Positions 49,675-60,532 of a DNA stretch of 64,000 nucleotides are shown here, piece by piece. Both the position numbers and the translations under genes were made by a program. Each line of letters opens with the position of its first letter. Within the stretch, counting starts at the first letter, position 1. The notes beneath the pieces are model-generated. The model did no database searches. It saw only the letters and a list, made by a program, of their open reading frames with translations, and was not told the DNA's origin. Source of the stretch: Magnolia sinica (taxonomy: Eukaryota > Streptophyta > Magnoliopsida > Magnoliales > Magnoliaceae); the NCBI RefSeq assembly GCF_029962835.1, contig NC_080579.1:79749959-79813958 (forward strand). Reading direction: 5' to 3'.

Positions 49675-51428
49675 GCACCCTCACACCCACACACACCACA
49701 ACCCACGTGGTGCGGCCTCCATAAGTCTTGGACTGTACTGAATTTTAGGAAATCCATCCTGTGTTGCATTAGATAAGTGGAATGGATGGCATGTACACAC
49801 CATGGTAGACCCAACATACAATTTGAACGATTCTAACAGTGGGACTTCCCATCTTAACAGTTTTCCACTTTTGACTGTTAAATCTCTCTCTCTGTTTTTT
49901 TTTTTTTTTTTTTTTTTTGACCCTGGTGCAAACCAAAGGTGATGCAGTTAATGAAAGTGTTGTGGATCTCATCCATGAAATTGATTTCAGCTGGTTCTCT
50001 GTCAATTTTCAGTTGAGTTCTCAAATCCCATGTGTCACCCCATATTAGGCCCAAGGACTAAACCAGCCCCATCTATAATCGAGGTCAACCACATGATTGG
50101 AAAGAGTTCACAGGGCAAGTCTTATCCTTGAAACTATAATTCTTAACATGGCCCCACCTAATTCCTAGATAGGTCTTATATTTGTGCTCTAGGCCTATAT
50201 TTTTGTTCTGTTATTTAATAGTTTAAGAGTAGATTTCATATAATCATCATAATAAACCCCGTAAAAATCATGGGTGGATGTCTCTCTTCCAATTATTTCC
50301 TTTAGTATGGCCCCACCTAAATCAGATCTTGGCATCAACTTTTAACCATGAGCATAACTTGTGATTACACATCAAATGGTTTAAGTGAATTTTCCAACAC
50401 CTGAAAACTCAAGGGTGCATGTCCATCACGCAGTTGTTGAAAAAAGTGACTTTGATTGTAACAAACATCACTAGTGTCGGTACTGTACGTTACTGGAAAA
50501 GCTCTATGAACCCACTATGATGTATACATTTTATCCATGCTGTCCATTTATTTTCCCAACTCATTTTAAGGCATGAGTTCAAAAATTAGCCAATCCAAAT
50601 CAGGTAGACCACACCATAGGAAATAATAGTGATTGAACACCCACCATTAAAAGCTTCTCATGAGCTACAAAAGTTTTGGATTAAGCTGATATTTGTGTTT
50701 TTCCTTCATCAAGGTCGGTGTGAACCACTCGATGGGTTAGATGGCAAATAAATATTATAGTAGGTCCCATGAAGTATTTAATGGTGGGCATTCAATCCCC
50801 ACTTTTTTCTTTTTTCATTTTTTTTTTTTAAATTGTGTTTTCTACTGGCCTCAATTTTGGGCTTATGTCCTAAAATTAATATCGATTTTTTATTGCAAAT
50901 TTTTTTATTTTTTAATGATGAACATAAGATTCAATCTATGGGCAACCTCATGGCAAAGATAATGTGTATGGTTCTGATTAGTCATTGATTTTGCCTCAAT
51001 CAGACTCTCATATCTCTCGTTCGAAGTAATTTTGTGGTGGGACCCTCTATGGATGAGCTTGACCATAGAATGGATCATTTCTTGTCCTTGTGATGCTTCT
51101 TGGATGTTTCTTGTTGCCCATGAGGAATGTGGGTTGTGCTTGATGCTTCCCTGACTTGCTTGGATGATTCGTGCGGTTGAGATGAGGTGGGCCTGATGTG
51201 GGTGATTGTGGCTATTTAATGGGCCCGATTTCGGCTTTGCATGTTTTTTTTTTTTTTCATTAGGTATCTTGTTGTCCATTCCGAATGGGGCTTGGATGTG
51301 ATCTTGTGCAGGTAGTTCGCGTAAGCCAGACCATTAAAATGATGTTGGGGCATCATAGATGATCGCAACCTTTGGATGGGTTTGATTTTGACATGCATGA
51401 CCATTTTCCCCATTGACATAATGCTCAC

Positions 51429-52073
51429 TGGACGCGGATTGCGTCCTACCCACAGTGATTAAGGTACTCCCCATTGACATAATGCTACTCCCCCTGCCAC
51501 CAGCCATTGGCTGGTGGTCGGTGCTCTGTGGGCCCTACCATGATGTATGTGTTTCATCCATGTCATCCATCTATTTTTATAGATCATTTTATGGTGTAAA
51601 AGAAAAAATGAGGTATATCTCAATCTCAAGTGGACCACATTACAAGAAAAAGTGTTGAATGAACGTTGACCATTAAAAACGTTTTGGGGGCTATAAAAGT
51701 TTTGGATCAAGCTTATATTTATTTTTTCCCTTCATCTGGGTCTTTATGACCTAATCAACATATTGGATGTCAAATAAACAGTACAGTGGGCTTTAGGAGG
51801 ATTTTAATGGTGGATATCCAATTATTATTGTTTCCCTGTGGTGTGGTCCACCTAAGATTTAGGTCCCTATAATTTTTGTTTATAAATCCCTAAAATGATC
51901 TGTAAAAATGTATGAATGGAATGGATGAAACACATACATCGTGGTGGGCCCACAGAGCACCGACCACCAGCCACTGGGCTGGTGTCAGGGGAGTGGCCAA
52001 TCCGTCTCCATGTGGTTGCTTACATGACGGTGGGCCCTACAGATCCCACCCGGTAGGACGCAATCTGCGTCCA
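51429..52073. mobile_element. Mutator-type MITE with GGACGCGGATTGCGTCC end
   Basis: Ends TGGACGCGGATTGCGTCC and, reversed, TGGACGCAGATTGCGTCC. Flanks ATGCTCAC (51421-51428) and TTGCTCAC (52074-52081) are the target duplication, and copy 1 keeps the single site TTGCTTAC near 48291. It carries another MITE inside (51487-51994). An 18-bp word (CCCCATTGACATAATGCT) occurs both before the element and inside it at 51472-51489, hinting at a copying error at insertion. Confidence 0.75.
51487..51994. mobile_element. Mutator-type MITE nested in the previous one, about 508 bp
   Basis: Ends ACTCCCCCTGCCACCAGCC and, reversed, ACTCCCCTGACACCAGCC. TIR exceeds 100 bp and includes CTGGTGGTCGGTGCTCTGTG and GGGCCC..CCA.GATGTATG in both arms. 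The copy at 6281-6731 is a diverged relative. Target duplication not clear. Confidence 0.7.
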
Positions 52074-52092
52074 TTGCTCACCCTGTGAAAAT

Positions 52093-52630
52093 GGAAATCG
52101 AATTGCGTCCTGAGTTACTAAGCTCTTATCGTACTGACTAAATTCAGTTGGGCCACATTGAATGTATGTGGTCTATCCACGCCGTCCATCCGTTTTTCCA
52201 TATAATTTAAAGGTTGAGCCCAAAATTGAAGCATATCCAAAGATTAAGCTGATCATACAACTGGACACAGTGGGGATAATGATTTCCACTGTCGAAACAT
52301 TTCTAGGCCCCGCGGTGATGTTTATTTGTCATCCAACGTGTTCACGAGATCGTAAAGATATGGATGAAAGGAAAAATAAAATAAAATATAAGCTTGACCC
52401 AAAACTTCTGTGGCCCTCAAGAATTTTTCAATGGTAGATGTTCAATTCAACTGTTTTCTGTCGTGTGTTCCATTTGAACATTGCATATGCCTCAGTTTTT
52501 GGCTCAAGAACTAAAATTATCTTTTAAAATGGATGGACGGAGTGGCTAAAGTATATAAATCATGGTGGACATCAAAGAGTTTACTCAGTACGGTAAAGTA
52601 AAGTAGTGAGATACTGCGCAATCCGCTTCC
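52093..52630. mobile_element. Mutator-type MITE with exact 8-bp target duplication, 538 bp
   Basis: Ends GGAAATCGAATTGCGTCC and, reversed, GGAAGCGGATTGCGCAG. Exact flanking GTGAAAAT at 52085-52092 and 52631-52638; the copy 1 empty site has a single GTGAAAAT at 48301-48308. The end words recur, reversed, at 57565-57594 (CGTAATCTGATTTC), so that partial element is of the same subfamily. Confidence 0.85.
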
Positions 52631-52942
52631 GTGAAAATGCTGTCAAAATCGACCACTAAATTGACATATTACTCGTTACGTGAAAATGCTATAAAATCTG
52701 ACCCTCCCCGTCTCTCTCCCCCTCCAGCGACGCCTCTCCCTCGAGTCTCCCCTCCGTCATCCCTCCCTCCAGCGACAACCCTCCCTCAGTCTGGTACTCT
52801 CTCTCTCTCTCTCTCTCATCCACATCGTCTGGTTGGGATTGGGATATCTACATTTGTGGGCCACGCATGGCATGGATATACATCACATTATCATGATGGG
52901 GTCCCACAATGTGGCTCCCAGCCCACTTTCCAGAAGGACGGC

Positions 52943-52995
<53 letters not shown>
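52943..52995. repeat. (GT)n(AT)n microsatellite
   Basis: GT then AT units; in copy 1 the matching position (48632-48649) has only a short ATACACACACAC tract, so it expanded or mutated after the duplication. Confidence 0.85.
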
Positions 52996-52996
<1 letters not shown>

Positions 52997-54814
52997 CACA
53001 TTAGATGGGGTCCACGATGGTGGGCCCCTAAACAATTTCAATAGAGGGTGTCTTTGTCACCAGTACTACTGTCGTGGGGTTTACTCGCGATTTTGGATTT
53101 GCTTCATTTTTGTTGTCATACCCTGATATGGGTTGATAAACACTGGGGATGAAATGCATGCATCATGGTGCACCTTAAAAGGTTCAGTGATGGTCATCAT
53201 TATATTTCTCCATGTTCACAGAGTCGAGGTCCACTGAATGGGTGGATAAAACACATAGATCGCGGTAGGACCACACAAATATCAGGTTGATCCAAACTTT
53301 TGTTGCTCACCAAAAGTTTTTAATGACCCAAATATCATTGTTTCCCGTGGTGATAGTAAATTGGCCTTTTATCGACAAACTTATTTCCGACGAAATCAAT
53401 TTCGTCGGTAAACATGATTTTCCCCGACGAAATCATATTTCATCGGTAAAAGATTCCCGCCACGACCAAATATGTTCCCGCCACCATTTACAACGACGGC
53501 CTGGAAAATTTTCCTGACGACATTATGTATCGTTGGTGAAAACTATTTTCACAACGATTATTTCGTCGGTAAATATAATTCTTCCCAACGAACCAAATAG
53601 TTCGTCGGTAAAATATCCCTTGGTGTCCTTTCCGATGACGGAGAGGCTATTTTTACCGACGTTATACAATATCTTCGGTAAAGAAACTTTTTACCGACGA
53701 AAAAAATCGTCGGTAAAGGAGATTTTTACGGACGAAATAGATACATCGTCGGACAAAATGAACGGTGGACATTATTTCACTTTGCTTGGTTGATCATGGA
53801 TGTTGAGTTGTAATTTTTGTTTTTGATGTAGCTAATAAGTATATTTAAAAACATATGTACGAAGTGGATGGGGCTGATAGAGTACGGGTGGGCCCAAATA
53901 TTTTTGAATCCTTTTACCGACAAATTGTAAAAGCTATCACCGATGAAAAGTTTCATTGGTAATAATATTATGTTTTAAGTCGAAAATATTTTTTACCATT
54001 CCCTCTTCTTACCCTACCCCTCTCTCCCGCCCGAACGAGCGCTGCTGCCTGCCCGATGCCCCTATTCCGGTCACCCTAAACCCTAACTCGCTGCTGCCTG
54101 CGCGACGCCCGATTGTCTCCCTCTCCGTCTCTCTCGTATCAAATCTCTCTTATGTTGGTCGAACAGGTAATCTGTATATTTTTTCTCTCATCGATTTCTT
54201 CTCTTTCACTTTAAAAAAAAAAAAAAAAATTTTAAATTCTACTTTCTACCGATTCGATCTATTCCATATAGATTACAATCATTGGATGTATATCTATTGT
54301 GAGTTTTTCTATTTTTGTCATTCGATTTGATGATCGATGGAAGATTCTAGGGCTCGGATGGTATTTTATTTCGTTCTTATGATTTCAATCTTTTTGAAAC
54401 GGGGGGTAAATCAATTTTCGTTTGGATGCCCGTAAATGTTTTAAGTGGTAATCAATCATTTACAACATGTCTTGTTTTGGCTGCAAGGTGTAAATGATTG
54501 TCTATCTTTAGATAGCCTGTAAATTTTTTAAGTCCTGTAAATGGAGAGCCAATCTTTTCATTTGAAGAGCCTGTAAATGAAATCCGACCTTTTTGCCAGT
54601 AAATGCAATGATGGTAAATGCTGTACCCACAACACATGTTAAAAGTTTTTATGAAATTCCCATCTTAAGAGAGCATTTTGGTATATATGTGTGTGCCCAG
54701 GGATATACATACATTAGTGGCATCCCCTCCTATGTTTGGTGTTAGACGGATTTTTGGCCTCTGTTGAATAGGGATGGAGCAACTGGAAGGGGCTTTTAGG
54801 AGCCCATGTAACAC

Positions 54815-55090
54815 AATGCTTGGTTGGGCCCATCACAATGTCCTTATAAAATCCATTCCATCCATCAGTCTCTTCAGCTCACATTTATCCTATGCACGAG
54901 GCAGATCTAAAACTCAGGTGGGCCCCACCACAAGAAACAATAGATATTAAATGATTGGGGCTGGCAGAAGTTTTGGATCTTGCTGATATCTTGTTTTCCC
55001 TTTATCCTGGTGGAAATCAACTTGTGAATGGGCCGGATGGCATATAAACATCACGGTGGACCCCACATCATGGATGGCATATAAACATCA
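54815..55090. mobile_element. Partial GGCCCA-type MITE inside the CACTA element
   Basis: Words GGGCCCATCACAATG, CATTCCATCCATCAG, CTCAGGTGGGCCCCACCAC (54911-54929) and CATATAAACATCACGG. A 30-bp block (GGATGGCATATAAACATCA) is duplicated near 55030 and 55073. Confidence 0.5.
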
Positions 55091-56045
55091 TGGTCGGCTC
55101 ATCACAATTTTTTTTTTTTGTTATTTCATAACTCAACAAAGCAATCTGCTTGGCTACCATTTTCGAAAATGATCCATGCCTTGTTCTGCCTTTAAAATAA
55201 GAAAAAAAATCCCCTTATGCTTTGTTGCATGTAGATGTTTGTTAGAATACTTGGGTGTATTTTAACAGTATATGTTTAGAATCTAGCCTTTGTATTCGGG
55301 GTTATTTCTAATGATCCAAACCTTTCATCTATTGGGTCTACTGTCCATAGTCCATATGGCCTACCCCAAAAAATCACATTACTCAAGTGATTCTAGCTAT
55401 TAGCAGGCTCTCGAGGATTACAAAATCCTTGGACCAGTGGCTAGGATCATCTTATTGGTGTGATTTTGGCATATGCTCCATCCATGCTAGGGTACAATAT
55501 ATGAATAGTCTGCATCATGTATGCTAGTGGACAGAGATTGAGTGCTTGACAACAAACTTAGATATTAGTATGTAGCACTGGAATTTGGATGCTTTCTTTT
55601 AAAATAAGAGAAATATTAAAATGTCTAAAAAAAAGTCTCTAGTAACAACACTATTAGAAAAGTTGGCATGCCATTACATATTATAATCTTATATGAACAG
55701 TGAAGCAGCAAGTGCCATGCTAGGTCTACTGTCCATAGTCCATATTAAATGCTAATGATCAGATTGTTACAGTTTCTAAATTGAGGTGGCATATGCATCG
55801 TATTGTATGACATATGTTGGATCTAGTGGATAGGCTAGATTTTTTTTTATTGGATTGTCTAAGTGTCCAAATGAAACTACGAGCACCATAACTTGTAGTA
55901 CTATGAGAGCACTGGAGCATTTTTCTTATATGATACTTATATTAGAAGGAATTTTGAGCTGCACTTTTAATGATTTTTCTTCTCAGTATGGGACTATGGG
56001 GGTATTCAAGGAAGAGCTGGCAGGGTGTGGTGGATGATACACGGG
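55091..56045. other. CACTA interior without recognised gene
   Basis: AT-rich; the place where the TNP2 gene might be expected (54.2-57.3 kb) holds no TNP2-like frame. The 60-codon frame at 55855-56037 is not recognised. Confidence 0.3.
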
Positions 56046-56049
56046 TGTA

Positions 56050-56510
56050 GAAAGTTCCAATCAAACAGTCCAGTTTAAATGGATCCTTCTATTAGGGAAT
56101 TAATGCCATCCATTTGCATGCACCCTTTTTTTTTTTTTTTTTTTTTGCGTTGGATATAACAATCTGTAAATTTAAAATGGGTGTATGTAAATCAATGAGT
56201 GTGCATAAACATCAATTCCCTAGATAAAACGATCCATCTAAATTGCACTGTTTGATTTGAACTACTTGTATGTTGCATATCCAATTTCATAGTAATTTCT
56301 CGGTATTAAACACTAATTCCCTAGATAGAATGATCTATCTAAACTGGACTGTTTGATTTGAACTACTTGTATGCTGTATATGTAATTTGTAAGTAATTTC
56401 TCAGTATTAAACATCAATTCCCTAGATAGAATGATTCGTCTAAACTGGACTGTTTGATTTGAACTACTTACATATAGCCAATGCAATTTCTAAGTACCTG
56501 AGATGTGTGC
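56050..56510. repeat. Fold-back element with its arm repeated three times (101-bp period)
   Basis: The block 56055-56107 (AATCAAACAGTCCAGTTTAA, GGGAATTAATG) is the inverted partner of 56208-56256 (CATCAATTCCCTAGAT, CACTGTTTGATT). The right arm is then repeated: AATTCCCTAGAT starts at 56214, 56315 and 56416. Between the arms lies a poly-T block and AT-rich spacer. Confidence 0.7.
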
Positions 56511-57309
56511 TGGACCTACTTGAAAATCTAGACAGATAGACTGTTGAAGTGTACCACTGCAACTCGGAGCACTGAAACTTATAGTGATCTAAAAGCACTG
56601 TAGCATCTCCCAATACTCTGTTTGGCAAATGCTTTAGGGATAAAATTATTGTCAATGGGCCGTGTTTGAGCCCGCCAAAATCAAAATTTTGAATAGGACT
56701 GGCCCATCATGCCTAGCTCAAACAATTCAAAATCTATGAAGAAGTCAACCCCAAGCCCATAAATTAGACATCCAAATCCCAACAAATGTATAATTAACTA
56801 ATTGTATTACATTGCTTCTTTGCTTTTCTCATTATTGTCCATTGTATATAGTTAGCTTAATATTTATTATATTTTTTTTCTTAAATTATTATTGTGACTT
56901 GTTAGTTTATAGTTGTGACTTGTGAGACAATTTTTTCTCAAAAGTCAGGCAGTTTTACTCCTCGGTTGGTGACAATATGCAAAGTGAATTGACAATCAAA
57001 TGGATGCTTTTTATCCATCCATTTGTTCTATATGCTTTAGCTCACCTGAGTTTTGAAAGAGCATGACCCACCTGATGGAGCATACCCGGATGTGCGTCGA
57101 AGTTATCCTAATGTTGAGCGGTGGTCCGTGGAAGGTGAGAACCGCTGTTATGACCATGATGAAGCTGTCCATTTCCTTTGGACAGAAATATGGGTGGCCT
57201 GGCCATTTGGATAGACCCGTGTTTATGTATTAGCTCGAAATTGATGGAGTAGACCAGGATGTGCATCGGAGTTATTTGGATGTTGAGCGGGGGTCCCTAG
57301 AAGGTGGGA

Positions 57310-57594
57310 ACCGCTGATATTTATTTTTTCCCTTCATCAATGTCTATGTGATCTTGTGAATAAGGTGGATGATAAATAAACATCACTACAAGCCCTAGAA
57401 AGGTTTCAATGATGGAAATCATTATACCCACTGTTTCTTGTGGTATGGTCCACCTGAGTTTTGGATATGACTCAATTTTAGTTTCAACTCCCTTGAATGA
57501 TTTGGAAAAGTACATGGACGGTGTAAATAAACTACATATATTTACAGTGGGCCCAACTAAGCGTACTGAGTAACTCAGGACGTAATCTGATTTC
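57310..57594. mobile_element. Partial Mutator-type MITE, right half
   Basis: Middle and right arm (GATATTTATTTTTTCCC, ACATGGACGGTGTAAAT, GTGGGCCCAACTAAG) ending in GAGTAACTCAGGACG and CGTAATCTGATTTC, the reversed end of the 52093 subfamily. Confidence 0.5.
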
Positions 57595-57599
57595 AAGCG

Positions 57600-57910
57600 T
57601 AACTAGCTTAGTGGGTTAGGCCTTGACTGTGGGACCCAACTCGATCTATGTGTTGTACATCTACGTCGTCCATCTGCATTTGTCATTTTAGAGGATGTCC
57701 CAAATTGAGGCACATCCAAAGATCAAGTGTGGATCGCACCACAGGAAACCAATGGTGATTGAATGCTCGGCGTTAAAAACTTTGTTGGGCCCACTATAAT
57801 GTTTATTTGGCATCGAACATGTTGATAAGGTTAAACAGCCCAGCGTTAAAAACTTCGTCGGGCCCACTATAATGTTTATTTGCATCAAACATGTTGATAA
57901 GGTCCAACAG
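57600..57910. mobile_element. Partial GGCCCA-type MITE with a 73-bp tandem duplication
   Basis: Left arm (TGGGACCCAACTCGATC, CGTCGTCCATCTGC) and middle. The segment 57771-57843 (CGTTAAAAACTTTGTTGGGC, AACATGTTGATAAGG) is repeated at 57844-57910 with a few changes. Confidence 0.6.
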
Positions 57911-57975
57911 ATCCCTAACCTAAATCTAAACCTAAACTCGAAAACCTAAACCTAAACCCGATCTCAAACCCGAAC
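57911..57975 (+). repeat. Degenerate telomere-like (CCTAAA) tract
   Basis: CCTAACCTAAATCTAAACC, ACCTAAACCTAAACCC and similar: about eight imperfect CCTAAA/CCTAAC units. It lies directly before the first recognised exon of the Transposase_24 gene. A second pair of telomere-type units (ACCCTAAACCCTAA) lies at 54073-54088. Confidence 0.55.
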
Positions 57976-57978
57976 CAG

Positions 57979-59629
57979 GTAGGAGATCAGGTCGTTCGCG
58001 CACTGGATCTACCCCTTCCACCCGTGATGCGACGGAGACAACATCGACGTTGCATGCTGCATCACAGGCGTCTGAGCCCTCAGTTGAGCATACACCGGGC
58101 ACTGAATGTAAGTCTAGACATATATTTATTTAGTGACTTCTGTTTATATTTAGACTTAAATATTTCTTTTACGATAGCATCGTCGACCAACCGACGAGGA
58201 CGTGGACCCACGCGTGGGTTAGTTTTAGAGCGACTTACGCGTGAGGGTAGGGTGACAGTAGAGTTCCCACAGGACTGCCTTAGACCTATTGGGGACAATG
58301 CCAGGTTGTTTACGTCAGATGTCGGTGTCCTATGCCGATCTCTGATCCCCGCCACCACCCCCCGTTGGACAGACGTGACAGATGATGTGCGGCAGCTCAT
58401 CCGTCAGCGCCTTCAGGTAAATTTTAGTAAATTAAATTTTCTTTTGTGAAAGTTCATTTACGGTTAAGTTATTTTCTTAATAAGTTTATTGCCTTAATCT
58501 ATTATTTACGAAACTGCAGGATAAATTTGTCTTAGATCTGAGTGTTCCTTATATTTCCCATGCCGTCGACGACATGGTCAGGGAGCGGTTCAAGGAGTAC
58601 CGCGGAGAGTTACACCAGCGGTACAAGCGGTGCAGGACCCACGATGAGGCCGTACTGTCCGCACTGCTGCACGTGACTATAGACAACTGGCGGATACTCT
58701 GCGAGAGATTTTCGTCTGAGGCTTTTCAGGTAATATTTACATATTTACGATATCTTAAGGTAACAATTAAATTCGCAATTAATAACAATGTATTATGAAT
58801 AATGTGTTCAGAAGAGGAGCAGAATAAATTCTACGAACAGGGAAAAGTTGGAAGTGAACCACGTAGCTGGTTCAAAGTCATTTGTACGACATCGTTATGA
58901 CATGGTAAGAAATTACTAGTGATTATTAAATTGATATATTCTTTCCATGCATTTATATTAACTCTATTGTCCTTTTAATTGCGCAGCGAGATTCCGTCAC
59001 CGGCCAGGAGCCTGGACCAGTAGACCTCTACAGAGGGACTCACTGTCGGCAGGCGACGGAATCTTGGGTTCATCCTAGAGCCAGCGAGAATTGGGTAAAA
59101 ATCCTTACATTGTAAAATTTAATTGCATTGAATTATAGTAATGTCATTCGTTATGAAAATTCATATATTTTCATTACAGGCGGCGATGGACATCATACGC
59201 AGTCAGCCCACTCTCGATGGTAGTCAGCGGAGTGAGCTAGATATCCTGAGCGAGGTGCTTGGCACCCGTTCTGGATATGTGCGTGGGCTTGGCCATGGTG
59301 CCAAGCTCATGGCACCCGCTAGACCTACCTCCAGCCGATCCGTCGCTGGCGAGAGAGCCTTACACCGAGCTGATATCGCAGAGAGAGAGGTTCAGCAGTT
59401 ACGGGTCATCGTCGATGAGATCAGAGAGCAGCTGGAGAGGCAGAGGGAGGAGAACGAGAGGCGACAGGAGAAGCAGGAGAGGAGGATCGAGGAGATGAGG
59501 GTGGAGCATGAGCGACAGATGCAGGAGATGTTTCAGGCTCTCGTTGCACGCTTAGCCACTGATACCTCACCACTTCCACCTTCATCTGATGCCCCACCAC
59601 TTCGCCTTCATCTTCGTGATTTTTTTTAA
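57979..59629 (+). CDS. Transposase_24 (TnpA-like) gene of the CACTA element, at least six exons
   Basis: Exons: (57979)-58107, 58178-58416, 58520-58729, 58812-58904, 58987-59094, 59180-59629 (TAA); all GT-AG and in phase, giving about 343 residues. Words: RGPTRGLVLERLTREGRV, FPQDCLRPIGDNA, DKFVLDLSVPYISHAVDDMV, KEYRGELHQRYKRC, LCERFSSEAFQ, SKSFVRHRYDM, GQEPGPVDLYRGTHC and a C-terminal coiled coil (HRADIAEREVQQLRVIVDEI) ending Pro/Leu-rich. This is the plant Ptta/En/Spm transposase family (PF03004), the DNA-binding partner that recognises CACTA subterminal repeats and works with TNP2. The start codon was not found: the frame before 58024 has no ATG, so an upstream exon is missing or lost. No stops inside, so recently functional. 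GC content is above the surroundings. Confidence 0.85.
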
Positions 59630-60532
59630 ATGATTTTTTTTATATACTAATGTTAAACTTATATGTATTTGTGCGTGGATGAATGTGATGTGGATAAGAT
59701 TGTTTGTGTATGGATGGATGTGGTTTGTGTTTTGATAGATGTGAATGTGAATATGATGAAAATGTATTGAAACAGCTGTATATCAAGAATTTTTTCTTGA
59801 ATTTTGAAAAAAAAGAGAATATTACCGACGAAATATTTTGTTGGTAATGGTAAGTCGAAAACTTATACCAACGAAATATTTCGTAGGTAGAAATTAATAC
59901 AAAGATTTATATCGACGAAATATTTTGTTGGTAATAGTAGGTTGAAAACTTATACCGACGAAATATTTCGTAGGTAAAAATTAATACAAAAATTTATATC
60001 GACGGAATATGTCGTTGGTCATGGTAGGTTGAAAACTTATACCAACGAAACATTTCGTAGCTAGAAATTAATACAAATATTTATACCAAGGATTTATATA
60101 TGAGATATACCGACGAAATAAGTCGTCGGTAACAGCAGGCTTATGCCGACGAATATACTCGTCGGTAATGTTGGTTTTAGCGGGCCTATGCCGACGAACA
60201 TGCTCATCGGTAATAGTGGACTTATACTGACAAATTATTTCATTGGTATTATTGTTTTACCGACGAAGATATTCGTCAGTATAAAATGTGTTTACTGATG
60301 AAATATATTATTTTTTCCTACCAAAAGTAACATGTTTGGCCGATGATTTTATTCGTTAGTATTTGTTTTATTATTTCCGACGAAGTCATATTTCGTCGAG
60401 AAAAGCCTTCAGCCACTTTTTATTGCGACGATCCTAACGACGACATATTTGGTCGGTAATAATCATTACTGACGAAAAAAGATGAAATACCAACGAATTA
60501 TGTCGTCAGTAAAAGAGCAATTTCCTGTAGTG

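Larger units (their letters stand above)
49675..53353 (+). repeat. Tandem segmental duplication, copy 2
   Basis: Collinear with 46505-48993, plus about 1.2 kb of inserted MITEs (51429-52073 and 52093-52630) and small indels such as loss of an ATATATCATGATGG-type block. A 20-bp word (TGTACTGAATTTTAGGAAAT) occurs just before the start of copy 2 as well as inside both copies, a likely footprint of the junction. The copy is cut at 53353 by the CACTA element. Confidence 0.85.
53354..60532 (+). mobile_element. CACTA transposon, 7.2 kb, TNP2-less
   Basis: The right end reads, reversed, CACTACAGGAAATTGC. The left end reads TAGTAAATTGGCC and appears to have lost its first bases. Subterminal zones (53370-53960 and 59820-60530) are dense in the inverted words CCGACGAAAT / ATTTCGTCGG. 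TGA precedes the left end (53351-53353) and follows the right end (60533-60535), fitting a 3-bp duplication. It carries a leader-like block at 53990-54170 (CT-rich, ends GAACAG|GTAATC), a Transposase_24 gene at 57979-59629, and several MITE insertions. No TNP2 catalytic frame is visible, so it is probably non-autonomous. Confidence 0.8.

Noticed and set aside
52162-52437. 91-codon frame
   Set aside because: Lies in a MITE; a similar frame recurs on the other strand at 57321-57596 because both are copies of the same element.
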